Part shown: positions 1 through 6,392 of the stretch, in pieces
How positions within the stretch are numbered: the stretch's first letter is position 1
Layout: every line of letters begins with the position of its first letter
DNA from: Pseudomonadota bacterium
Lineage (GTDB): Bacteria; Pseudomonadota; Gammaproteobacteria; Burkholderiales; Burkholderiaceae_C
Assembly (NCBI GenBank): GCA_023460715.1
Contig: JAEWPH010000103.1
Location: 1 to 9,029, forward strand
Reading direction: 5' to 3'
DNA: 9,029 bases
The notes under the pieces: model-generated
Told to the model about the DNA's origin: nothing
Databases searched by the model: none
What the model saw: the letters and a program-made list of their open reading frames with translations, nothing else
Position numbers and translations under genes: made by a program

Positions 1-18
1 GCCCAGCCCGCCGGTGCC

Positions 19-723
19 ATGGCAGCGGCCATCGCCGCGGTGGGCGCCGTGCCGCAGGCGCCGCGACCCTCCGGCGGCCCGCGCCGCACGCATCCCGCGC
101 TGGAGCAGCTGGCCGGTTTCTACCCCCACCTTTTCGGCGCGCAGTTCCTGCCGCTCAAGCGCGGCATCTTCCAGGACCTGCAGGAGGCCCACCCCGGCGT
201 CTTCGAGAAGGAAGACCTGAAGGCCGCGCTCGGCATCCACACCCGCTCCACCCGCTACCTGCAGGTGGTGGCCGAAGGCCGCCCGCGCCATGACCTGGGC
301 GGCCAGCCCGTCGAGGCCATGGCGCCCGAGCACGTGCACCACGCGCTGCTGGAAGTGTTCCGCCGCAAGAAGCCGCGTGACGGCGAAGACCTGACGGCCA
401 AGCTGCGCCGCCGTATCGCGCAGGCCTACGAAGCCTCGGGCCTGACGCGCGAGGCGTACGACGCGCTGGCGCGCGGCCGCGACGAGAAAGCCAATGCGCT
501 GCTGGACGAGGCCTTTGCCGAAGTCGCCGAGCGCGACGCCAAGGCCGAGGCCCTGCTGCGTGCCTACGAGGCCAGCGGCAGCACGTCGGTGGAGCAGTTC
601 GCCGACATGTACGGCATGGACCAGCGCACCGTGGGCCAGATGCTGGCCCGCGCCCGCCGTCCGCGTACTGCGGCGCCCGCGGCCGTGCCCCCCGAGGCCG
701 CGCCCGGCAGCAGCGCGCACTGA
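19..723 (+). CDS. ProQ/FinO-family RNA chaperone
   Basis: Cytoplasmic RNA-binding protein of the ProQ/FinO family, whose members bind structured sRNAs and mRNA 3' ends. The 234-residue product has the FinO domain at about residues 27-120: HPALEQLAGFYPHLF, then LPLKRGIF, then the STRYLQVVAEGRPRHDLGG segment. The Tyr80 and Arg88/Arg90 region corresponds to the RNA-contact strand of the family. Residues 130-213 form a charged helical extension holding two related units, each beginning AYEASG (136-141 and 182-187). The tail is Ala/Pro-rich. The frame stays open leftwards to base 1 with no stop and ATG19 has no Shine-Dalgarno, so the true start may lie outside the window. The family call is firm. 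Which of the several ProQ-like paralogues of betaproteobacteria this is cannot be decided. Confidence 0.88.
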   Translation: MAAAIAAVGAVPQAPRPSGGPRRTHPALEQLAGFYPHLFGAQFLPLKRGIFQDLQEAHPGVFEKEDLKAALGIHTRSTRYLQVVAEGRPRHDLGGQPVEAMAPEHVHHALLEVFRRKKPRDGEDLTAKLRRRIAQAYEASGLTREAYDALARGRDEKANALLDEAFAEVAERDAKAEALLRAYEASGSTSVEQFADMYGMDQRTVGQMLARARRPRTAAPAAVPPEAAPGSSAH

Positions 724-729
724 CCGGCA

Positions 730-813
730 CAGGCAGGCCGCGCGCCAACCTGCCCGGCGGGGCGGAGCCGGCGGGCCGACGGCCTGCCTGCTGACACTAC
801 GCTGTCAGCAGGC
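730..813 (+). terminator. Two overlapping hairpins after proQ, possible terminator
   Basis: Seven bases after the proQ stop there are two perfect 11-bp inverted repeats. The first pairs CAGGCAGGCCG (730-740) with CGGCCTGCCTG (780-790). The second pairs GCCTGCTGACA (786-796) with TGTCAGCAGGC (803-813) around a 6-nt loop. They share bases 786-790, so only one stem can form at a time. No T-run follows on either strand, so a classical intrinsic terminator is not shown. Termination, mRNA stabilisation or a ProQ binding site are all possible. Confidence 0.55.
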
Positions 814-861
814 CAGCGCACCATGGCGTCCTTCATCACTTCGATCGAAAGGATCGCTGCC

Positions 862-1260
862 ATGACCACCACGTCTCCCACCCCGACCTCGGCCATCACC
901 TGGTTCGAGATTCCCTGCGCCGACCTGCCGCGGGCCCAGGCCTTCTACGAGCAGGTGCTGGGCCGGCCCATGCACCGTGAAGACGTGGGCACGGGCCCGA
1001 TGGCCTTGTTCTCGTGCGAGGACGGCGCCACCGGCGGCTGTCTGTCCAGCCATCCGGACCATGCCGTGGCGCCCGGAAGCGCCGGTGTGCGCATCTACCT
1101 GGACTGCAGCCCCAGCCTGGACGCCGTGGTGGCGCGCGTCGAGCCGGCGGGCGGGCAACTGGCCGGCGAAATCATCGAGCTGCCGCGCGGCATCGGCTTC
1201 ATCGCCCACATGGTGGACGTGGACGGCAACTTCATCGGCCTGCATGCGATGGCCCGGTAA
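862..1260 (+). CDS. VOC family (glyoxalase/bleomycin-resistance-like) protein
   Basis: A 132-residue protein of the vicinal oxygen chelate superfamily, a metal-dependent enzyme or binding fold working as a dimer or tandem of beta-alpha-beta-beta-beta modules. The N-terminal module opens with ITWFEIPCADLPRAQAFYEQVLG (residues 11-33), the family signature. The C-terminal module ends with HMVDVDGNFIGLHAM (116-130), the usual DxDGNxxGLH motif. Start ATG862 is preferred over the in-frame ATG823 because AAAGGA (848-853) sits 8 nt upstream and the family normally begins just before the WFEIP strand. The substrate is unknown: members range from glyoxalase I and dioxygenases to drug-binding proteins. 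It lies 187 bp before a YafY-type regulator, a common pairing for small VOC proteins. Confidence 0.87.
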   Translation: MTTTSPTPTSAITWFEIPCADLPRAQAFYEQVLGRPMHREDVGTGPMALFSCEDGATGGCLSSHPDHAVAPGSAGVRIYLDCSPSLDAVVARVEPAGGQLAGEIIELPRGIGFIAHMVDVDGNFIGLHAMAR

Positions 1261-1382
1261 CGCCGGCGCCCCGCGCAAAGCAGTTCGGCGGCGCCGCTTG
1301 CGGGCCCGACACGAATCGCTGACAGTCATGTGCCGCAGCGCGTGGCAAGCCCCTGCCGCGGCATCGTTTTGCTTTGTTTTTC

Positions 1383-1427
1383 ATAGCTGCTTGCGATTGA
1401 CTGATAAGCGCTGAAGCCACTTTTCAC
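1383..1427 (+). repeat. Dispersed hairpin repeat, copy A
   Basis: This copy begins ATAGCTGCTTGCG, has the arm AAGCGCTGAAGCC and ends TTTTCAC. It aligns without gaps to copies at 4868-4912 (minus) and 8853-8897 (plus) in its conserved ends, and more loosely to one at 3883-3929. It lies in the 187-bp gap upstream of the YafY-type gene and ends about 20 bp before its start codon, so it probably lies in the promoter or 5' UTR. The rest of this gap (1261-1382) shows nothing I can name apart from an AT-rich stretch at 1365-1382. Confidence 0.7.
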
Positions 1428-1447
1428 TCTCTATCCTGTCGTAGTGC

Positions 1448-2182
1448 ATGCGCCGTGCCGACCGCCTGTTCCAGATCGTGCAGCTCATCCGCGGCCGCCG
1501 CCTTTCCACCGCCGAGTTCCTTGCGCAGCGGCTGGAGGTGTCGGTGCGCACCATCTACCGCGACGTGGCCGACCTGCAGCACCAGGGCGTGCCCATCGAG
1601 GGCGAGGCCGGCGTGGGCTACCGGCTGGGGGCGGGTTTCGACCTGCCGCCGCTGATGTTCAGCCAGGGCGAGGCCAACGCGCTCGTGGCCGCGGCGCGCC
1701 TGGCGCAGGCGTGGCTGGACCCGGGCCTGGCGCGCGAACTGGACGGCGCGCTGGGCAAGATCCTCTCGGTGCTGCCGCCTGCAGCCCGCGCGGCGGCTGA
1801 GGCCCAGGCGCTGTATGCGCCCTCGGTCGGCCTGAGCGCGCGCGAACAGGCCACGCTGCAGACGCTGCGCGAGGCCGTGCAGAGCCGCCACGTGGTGCAG
1901 ATCGACTACGCCGACGAGCAGGGCAGGGCCAGCGTGCGGCGCATCTGGCCGCTGGGCTGCTTCTATTGGGGCCGCGTGTGGACCCTGGCCGCGTGGTGCG
2001 AACTGCGCGGCGACTTCCGCGGCTTTCGCCCCGACCGGGTGGTGGCGCTGCAGGTGCTGGAAGAGCGCTTCACGCCGCAGCCCGGCCGCACCCTGGCCGA
2101 CATGGTCCGCCAGGTCGAGGCCGACATGGCAGCCAAGACCGCCGCCATGCACAACCCGCCGGATCCGCGGAGGTTTCCATGA
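1448..2182 (+). CDS. YafY-type HTH-WYL transcriptional regulator
   Basis: A 244-residue DNA-binding regulator. Residues 4-58 form a winged helix-turn-helix of the HTH_11/DeoR-like type (RRADRLFQIVQLIRGRRLST, then VSVRTIYRDVADLQHQGVPI with the recognition helix). A central helical linker follows, and residues 140-205 form a WYL domain (VVQIDYADEQGR, WPLGCFYWGRVWTLAAWCELR, FRGFRPDRV), the presumed ligand-sensing part. The canonical WYL triplet reads WTL here, a common variant. Length and layout are normal for the family. No good Shine-Dalgarno precedes ATG1448. Its stop overlaps the next gene's start by 4 bp, so it is probably co-transcribed and translationally coupled with the reductase. It likely controls its own operon and perhaps the upstream glyoxalase gene; this is inferred from position. 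Confidence 0.88.
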   Translation: MRRADRLFQIVQLIRGRRLSTAEFLAQRLEVSVRTIYRDVADLQHQGVPIEGEAGVGYRLGAGFDLPPLMFSQGEANALVAAARLAQAWLDPGLARELDGALGKILSVLPPAARAAAEAQALYAPSVGLSAREQATLQTLREAVQSRHVVQIDYADEQGRASVRRIWPLGCFYWGRVWTLAAWCELRGDFRGFRPDRVVALQVLEERFTPQPGRTLADMVRQVEADMAAKTAAMHNPPDPRRFP

Positions 2183-2826
2183 CCGAGATCGTTTACTACG
2201 TCGCCGCCTCGCTGGACGGCTTCATCGCCGGCCCGCAGGACGAGCTGGACTGGCTGCAGGCCTTCGACGGTGCCGGCACCGACTACGGCCTGGCCGACTT
2301 CATGGGCACGGTGGATGCCGTCGCCATGGGGCGGCGCACCTGCGAGGTGGTGCAGTCGCTGGGCGCCTGGCCGTACGGCGAGCGCCCGGCATGGGTGCTC
2401 AGCCGCCAGCTGCGGCCGGCGCACGGCGGGCTGCCCGCGCATGTGGGCTGGGGCCCGCTGTCGCCCGATGCGCTGCTGGCGCAATGGCAAAGCCAGGGCG
2501 TGCGCCGGGGCTGGCTGCTGGGCGGCGGCGACGTGGCCGGGCAATTCCTGCGGGCGGGCTGCGTGCACCGGCTGATGCTGGCGACGATGCCCGTCACGCT
2601 GGGCGCTGGCGTGCCGCTGTGGGGCACGAGCGGCGCCCTGCAGAGCGAGCGCTGGGTGCCATGGCGGCACCACCGCTACGACAACGGCGTGCTCACCCAG
2701 GAGCTGTGGCGCGCCACGCCGGACGCGCTGCCCGACGAGGCTGCAGAAGCGGACGAGGAAGAGGACGAGGACGCCGCAACAGCCGGCGGTGCGGCGGCAT
2801 CTGGCTTCGCCGTGCCGGCGGTGTGA
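2179..2826 (+). CDS. Dihydrofolate reductase-like (RibD C-terminal domain) protein
   Basis: A 215-residue protein of the DHFR/RibD C-terminal fold, NAD(P)H-dependent reductases whose exact substrate is usually unknown in this YyaP/YwjB-like branch. Visible motifs are the N-terminal strand VYYVAASLDGFIAG (5-18), the cofactor-site helix AMGRRTCEVV (49-58), and GWLLGGGDVAGQFL (111-124) followed by RLMLATMPVTLGAGVPLW (131-148). Start ATG2179 overlaps the previous stop as ATGA, with GGAGG (2169-2173) 5 nt upstream. An in-frame ORF extends further upstream only as a shadow of the regulator gene. The last 30 residues are an acidic then Ala/Gly-rich tail (DEAAEADEEEDEDAA) beyond the fold, unusual for the family. 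It probably belongs to the same operon as the YafY regulator. Confidence 0.87.
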   Translation: MTEIVYYVAASLDGFIAGPQDELDWLQAFDGAGTDYGLADFMGTVDAVAMGRRTCEVVQSLGAWPYGERPAWVLSRQLRPAHGGLPAHVGWGPLSPDALLAQWQSQGVRRGWLLGGGDVAGQFLRAGCVHRLMLATMPVTLGAGVPLWGTSGALQSERWVPWRHHRYDNGVLTQELWRATPDALPDEAAEADEEEDEDAATAGGAAASGFAVPAV

Positions 2827-2836
2827 TGCGCCGGCA

Positions 2837-2863
2837 GCCCGCCCCGGGCCATCGCCGGCGGGC
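2837..2863. terminator. GC-rich inverted repeat between convergent genes
   Basis: GCCCGCC (2837-2843) pairs with GGCGGGC (2857-2863) around a 13-nt loop in the 52-bp gap between the converging reductase and gpx genes. It is well placed for a bidirectional terminator, but there is no T-run on either side. Confidence 0.35.
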
Positions 2864-2878
2864 GGGTGGAAGGAGGCG

Positions 2879-3370
<492 letters not shown>

Positions 3371-3409
3371 GGTGGCTTTCCGGTGGTCGACCTGCATGGT
3401 ACGCGCAAG

Positions 3410-3428
3410 CCCCGCCGTGCTGGCGGGG
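3410..3428 (-). terminator. Hairpin between lipoprotein gene and gpx
   Basis: A perfect 7-bp stem, CCCCGCC (3410-3416) with GGCGGGG (3422-3428), around a 5-nt loop. It lies 20 bp after the lipoprotein stop and before the gpx start on the minus strand. It could attenuate or separate the two transcripts. The bases after the stem are CTTGC rather than a U-run, so termination is unproven. Confidence 0.4.
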
Positions 3429-3447
3429 GGTGGCCCAGTGCGGCCGC

Positions 3448-3702
3448 TCAGGGCTTCTTCGGCAGGTCGGTCGAGGCGGCAGCCCCTTCGCCCTCGCCGG
3501 GGCCGGGTGCGGGGGTGACGGCGTTGCTGGCGCTGGGCGCGGCGGGCTCGGCAGGGTGGGCGTCCGACGAAGGCGTGGCGGCCGGCGCGGCAGCGGGCGC
3601 GGTGGTGCCGGTCGAACTGAAGGACGGAGCGGCCGGGCGGTCGCAGGCGGTGAGGACAGCGGCGGCGAGAAGGCCGGCGGCCAGGGCGGAGAGGGTGCGC
3701 AT
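3448..3702 (-). CDS. Small Pro/Ala-rich predicted lipoprotein
   Basis: An 84-residue product with a type II signal peptide: positively charged MR, hydrophobic stretch LSALAAGLLAAAV, then lipobox L17-T18-A19-C20. The mature 65 residues are disordered and low-complexity (Pro, Ala, Ser, Thr, with a GEGEG patch) and end in DLPKKP. No domain is recognised and the function is unknown; it would be anchored to the inner or outer membrane through Cys20. No clear Shine-Dalgarno precedes ATG3702, so the start rests on the signal peptide. A GC-rich low-complexity reading frame can be spurious, but the well-formed lipobox at the right distance supports a real gene. It is upstream of gpx on the same strand. 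Confidence 0.62.
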   Translation of the reverse strand: MRTLSALAAGLLAAAVLTACDRPAAPSFSSTGTTAPAAAPAATPSSDAHPAEPAAPSASNAVTPAPGPGEGEGAAASTDLPKKP

Positions 3703-3987
3703 GGGGCGGTGGCTGCCGCGGCGGGCGCGGCAGGTGGTTGGTTAAGAGGGCCTGAATCTAGAGGCCCCGCCGGACGCCGTCCAGCATCTGCCCGGTGGTC
3801 GCGGTGCCGACCTACAGGGCGACCGCCTGCCATGGCCGCGCTGACGCGGCCCTCATGGTTTCGAAGAAACGCTATTGAATCAATAGCTGTATGCGCTCGT
3901 CCCTGCTGCGTTACGGGTTGATTTGATTCCGAAGGCTGTTCGGTGGCCCCTGCCTGCCGCGGGGCCGGAAGAGAACGCGGGACGCGC
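3703..3987. other. Intergenic region without a gene
   Basis: No convincing gene lies between the start of the lipoprotein gene and the end of the EamA gene. It holds a short inverted repeat, GGGCCT (3748-3753) with AGGCCC (3762-3767), in the presumed upstream region of the lipoprotein gene. It also holds a 17-bp palindrome, GCTATTGA-A-TCAATAGC (3871-3887), at the left edge of repeat copy B. Promoter boxes could not be assigned with confidence. Confidence 0.5.
3877..3929 (+). repeat. Dispersed hairpin repeat, copy B (diverged)
   Basis: ATAGCTGTATGCGCT starts at 3883, aligning with the left half of the other copies, and the element ends in a TTGATTTGATTC tract where they have a T-rich end. The outer ends GAATCAA (3877-3883) and TTGATTC (3923-3929) are a 7-bp inverted repeat. 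The central AAGCGC arm has decayed to CTGCGTTACGG, so this is the least certain member. It lies about 60 bp beyond the EamA stop. Confidence 0.5.
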
Positions 3988-4866
3988 TCAGCGCCCGCGC
4001 CGCAGCGAGGCCAGCAGGGCTGCGCACAGGATCAGGCTGCCGCCCAGCAGGGTGCGCGGCTGCAACTCGGACGCCGACAGCAGCACCGACGACACGCTGG
4101 CAAATACCACTTCCGACAGCATCACCACGGCGGTGGTGCCGGCCGCCAGCCGCGCGGCGCCGTACTGCAGTGCCCAGTTGCCCAGCATCAGCAGGCCGGA
4201 CAGCAGCAGGCCGGTGACCACCCAGGTGGCGTTGGGGGCGGGAAAGGGTTCCACCACGCCCACCTGCAGCCCGATGGTGCCCACCGTCAGCGCCATCAGC
4301 ATGCAGCCGCCGAACATCACGAACATGCGCGCCTGGCCGGGCACGGCGTGCAGGCGGCGCAGCGTTACGTTGGTGAGCGCGAACATGAAGCCGCCCAGCA
4401 GCGCCAGCGCATCGGCCAGCGACAGGTTCTGCAGCAAGCGGCTGGCGGGCGCATCCGCGGGCAGCAGCACCAGCACCACGCCGGCGAAGGCCAGCAGCAG
4501 GCGCAGCAGCGCGGCGGGCGTGGGGCGCTCGCCCAGGATCTTCCAGGCCAGCAGCACGGCCCAGGCGGGCATCAGATAGAACAGCAGGATCACGCGCACC
4601 ACGTCGCCGATGGTCACGGCCCAGTTGAAGGCGACGTTGTTCAGGCCCGAGGCCAGGGCCAGCAGCCACAGCTGCGGGTGCTGGCGCACCTGCGCCCAGA
4701 GGCCCGGGCGGGCGATGAGCAGGCCCAGCAGCACCACGCAGTACATCGCCGCCGTGGCCCACAGCGGGTGCAGGCCGGCGGCGTGCATCCGCTGGAAGGG
4801 CCACCACGCCAGCCCCCATACGAAGGCGTTGAACAGCAGGGCGAAGATGGGCAGCGGCGATTGCAT
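3988..4866 (-). CDS. EamA/DMT-superfamily inner-membrane transporter
   Basis: A 292-residue permease of the drug/metabolite transporter superfamily, made of two tandem EamA halves of about five membrane helices each. The first half runs from LPIFALLFNAFVWGLAWWPFQ (residues 5-25) to AGVVLVLLPADAP. The second runs from LADALALLGGFMFALTNVTLRR to LGGSLILCAALLASL and includes the conserved GNWALQYGAARLAAGTTAVVMLSEVVFA segment. The substrate cannot be read from sequence; relatives export amino acids, metabolites or drugs. The start is ATG4866; an in-frame TTG lies six bases upstream at 4872, but neither has a Shine-Dalgarno, and the DNA directly upstream is repeat copy C. It is 107 bp downstream of lplT on the same strand, so co-transcription is possible. 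Confidence 0.9.
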   Translation of the reverse strand: MQSPLPIFALLFNAFVWGLAWWPFQRMHAAGLHPLWATAAMYCVVLLGLLIARPGLWAQVRQHPQLWLLALASGLNNVAFNWAVTIGDVVRVILLFYLMPAWAVLLAWKILGERPTPAALLRLLLAFAGVVLVLLPADAPASRLLQNLSLADALALLGGFMFALTNVTLRRLHAVPGQARMFVMFGGCMLMALTVGTIGLQVGVVEPFPAPNATWVVTGLLLSGLLMLGNWALQYGAARLAAGTTAVVMLSEVVFASVSSVLLSASELQPRTLLGGSLILCAALLASLRRGR

Positions 4867-4867
4867 G

Positions 4868-4912
4868 GTCAAAAATGGCTGCAGCGCTTGATGGGTAAGC
4901 GCATGCTGCTAT
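4868..4912 (-). repeat. Dispersed hairpin repeat, copy C
   Basis: On the minus strand this reads ATAGCAGCATGCGCTT, a short loop, then AAGCGCTGCAGCC and a T-rich end. By hand it matches copy D at about 34 of 45 positions, with identical hairpin arms GCGCTT and AAGCGC. It sits exactly against the EamA start codon, supplying that gene's 5' leader, within the lplT-EamA gap. Confidence 0.72.
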
Positions 4913-4972
4913 CGAAAGCGTAGTCTGGAGTGGTCCGGCTGCAGTGCCGGGCCCCTGCCGCGGGTGCCCCGC

Positions 4973-6253
4973 TCAATGGTGGTGGTCGTGCCGGGCGATG
5001 TGCAGCAGGTGCTCCACCTCTTCGCGGTGGCGCGTGCAGTTGTGCGCGTGCCAGCGCTGGATGAGCCACATTACGCCGGCCACCACCAGCCCGAACGCCG
5101 TGATGGCGCCGAACACCGACAGCCCCATCTTCAGCGACAGGCTGTAGAACGCGCCCAGGCCCAGGATGCAGGCCTGCTCGTTGAAGTTCTGCACGGCGAT
5201 GGAGCGGCCCGCGCCCATCAGGTTGTGGCCGCGGTGCTGCAGCAGGGCGTTCATGGGCACCACCAGGTAGCCGCCCAGGCCGCCCAGCAGGATCAGGAAG
5301 GGAATGGCCACCCAGATGCTGTTGATGAACACCATCAGGATCAGCAGCAGGCCCATGGCGATGCCCAGCGGAATCACCTTGGTGGCCGCGTCCAGCCGCA
5401 TGCGCATGGAGGCGATCACCGCGCCCGCCGCCGTGCCGATGGCCACCACGCCCGTGAGCGCCGAGGCCTGCGTGGTGTTGTAGCTCAGCGCCGCGGCCGC
5501 CCAGGCCAGCACGATGAACTTGAGGTTGCCGCCCGCGCCCCAGAACAGCGTGGTGGTGGACAGCGAGATCTGGCCCAGCTTGTCGCGCCACAGGCGGTTG
5601 TTGCAGGCCCAGAAGTCCGGCAGCATGGCCAGCGGGTTGGCCGGCATGGGGCGCATCTCGACGCCAGTGTGCGGGATGCGCGTGTTGAACCAGGCGGCAA
5701 TGAGGTACAGCACGATCATGGCGGCGATGGCCGCCTCGGCCGCGGTGTCCACGCCGGTGTCCAGCAGCGGAAGATCGATGGACAGCAGCACGCCCGACAC
5801 CGCCGGCCCCACCAGCTGGCCGCCCAGCAGCACGCCCAGGATGATGGAGGCGATGGTCAGCCCCTCGATCCAGCCGTTGGCCTTGACCAGCTGCGACGCC
5901 GGCAGCAACTCGGTGAGGATGCCGTACTTGGCAGGGGAGTACGCGGCGGCGCCCAGGCCGACCACGGCATAGGCGATGAGCGGGTGCGAGCCGAACAGCA
6001 TCATCAGGCAGCCCACCACCTTGATGGCATTGCTGACGAACATCACCTTGCCCTTGGGCAGGGCGTCGGCAAAGGCGCCGACCCAGGGCGCGAGCACCAC
6101 GTAGAACAGCGCGAACATCGGCACCAGGGCGGCGCGCTGCCATTCAGGGGCACCGCTGGTGCGCAGCAATTCCACGGCGGCCACGAAGAGTGCGTTGTCG
6201 GCCAGCGAGCTGAAAAACTGCGCCGACATGATGGTGTAGAAACCGCGCTTCAT
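4973..6253 (-). CDS. lplT: Lysophospholipid transporter LplT (MFS)
   Basis: A 426-residue major facilitator protein with about 12 membrane helices. LplT flips lysophospholipids across the inner membrane so they can be re-acylated. Family signatures are FYTIMSAQFFSSLADNALFVAA (residues 5-26), ADALPKGKVMFVSNAIKVVGC, and GAAAYSPAKYGILTELLPASQLVKANGWIEGLTIASIILG. In the second half, HRGHNLMGAGRSIAVQNFNEQACILGLGAFY is also typical. The usual partner acyltransferase (aas) is not next door; many betaproteobacteria carry lplT alone. The C terminus ends in a histidine cluster, HIARHDHHH. It is divergent from alr across 139 bp. No Shine-Dalgarno is seen, but the start matches the family's N terminus. 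Confidence 0.93.
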   Translation of the reverse strand: MKRGFYTIMSAQFFSSLADNALFVAAVELLRTSGAPEWQRAALVPMFALFYVVLAPWVGAFADALPKGKVMFVSNAIKVVGCLMMLFGSHPLIAYAVVGLGAAAYSPAKYGILTELLPASQLVKANGWIEGLTIASIILGVLLGGQLVGPAVSGVLLSIDLPLLDTGVDTAAEAAIAAMIVLYLIAAWFNTRIPHTGVEMRPMPANPLAMLPDFWACNNRLWRDKLGQISLSTTTLFWGAGGNLKFIVLAWAAAALSYNTTQASALTGVVAIGTAAGAVIASMRMRLDAATKVIPLGIAMGLLLILMVFINSIWVAIPFLILLGGLGGYLVVPMNALLQHRGHNLMGAGRSIAVQNFNEQACILGLGAFYSLSLKMGLSVFGAITAFGLVVAGVMWLIQRWHAHNCTRHREEVEHLLHIARHDHHH

Positions 6254-6392
6254 CGAATGGCTGTGGGGTGCATCAGTGTGGCTGATGCCCTGTTAAATAT
6301 CGTAACCCGCTACAAGTGACTGGCGGTTATATCACGCGGGTTCGCCGGCCCAGTGCCAGAATTCCACCCTTTCGCTCCGTAGAAATACCGCA
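6254..6392. promoter_or_regulatory. Divergent lplT/alr promoter region with palindromes
   Basis: This 139-bp stretch must hold the promoters of both divergent genes. Two inverted repeats are visible. GCATCAG (6270-6276) and CTGATGC (6282-6288) are separated by 5 bp, 17 bp upstream of the lplT start. AACCCGC (6304-6310) and GCGGGTT (6336-6342) are separated by 25 bp in the centre. The AT-richest stretch is 6291-6303, with TTATAT at 6327-6332. No -35/-10 pair with correct spacing could be assigned. The first repeat would form a hairpin in the lplT leader or act as an operator. Confidence 0.5.

Noticed and set aside
823..861. Upstream in-frame ATG for the glyoxalase-like gene
   Set aside because: No Shine-Dalgarno before it, while ATG862 has AAAGGA at good spacing and fits the family's N terminus.
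1397..1437. TTGACT and TATCCT as a promoter for the YafY gene
   Set aside because: Spacing is 29 bp, far from the 17 bp needed, and TTGACT lies inside repeat copy A.
1424..2152. Minus-strand frame opposite the YafY regulator
   Set aside because: Composition of a GC-rich complement; HTH and WYL motifs are clear on the plus strand.
4869..6143. Long frame on the lplT strand in another phase
   Set aside because: Low-complexity Arg/Gly/His translation overlapping the true lplT frame completely.
4964..6319. Long open frame antisense to lplT (451 codons)
   Set aside because: Gln/His/Arg-rich translation typical of the complement of a GC-rich membrane-protein gene; lplT on the other strand matches its family from end to end.
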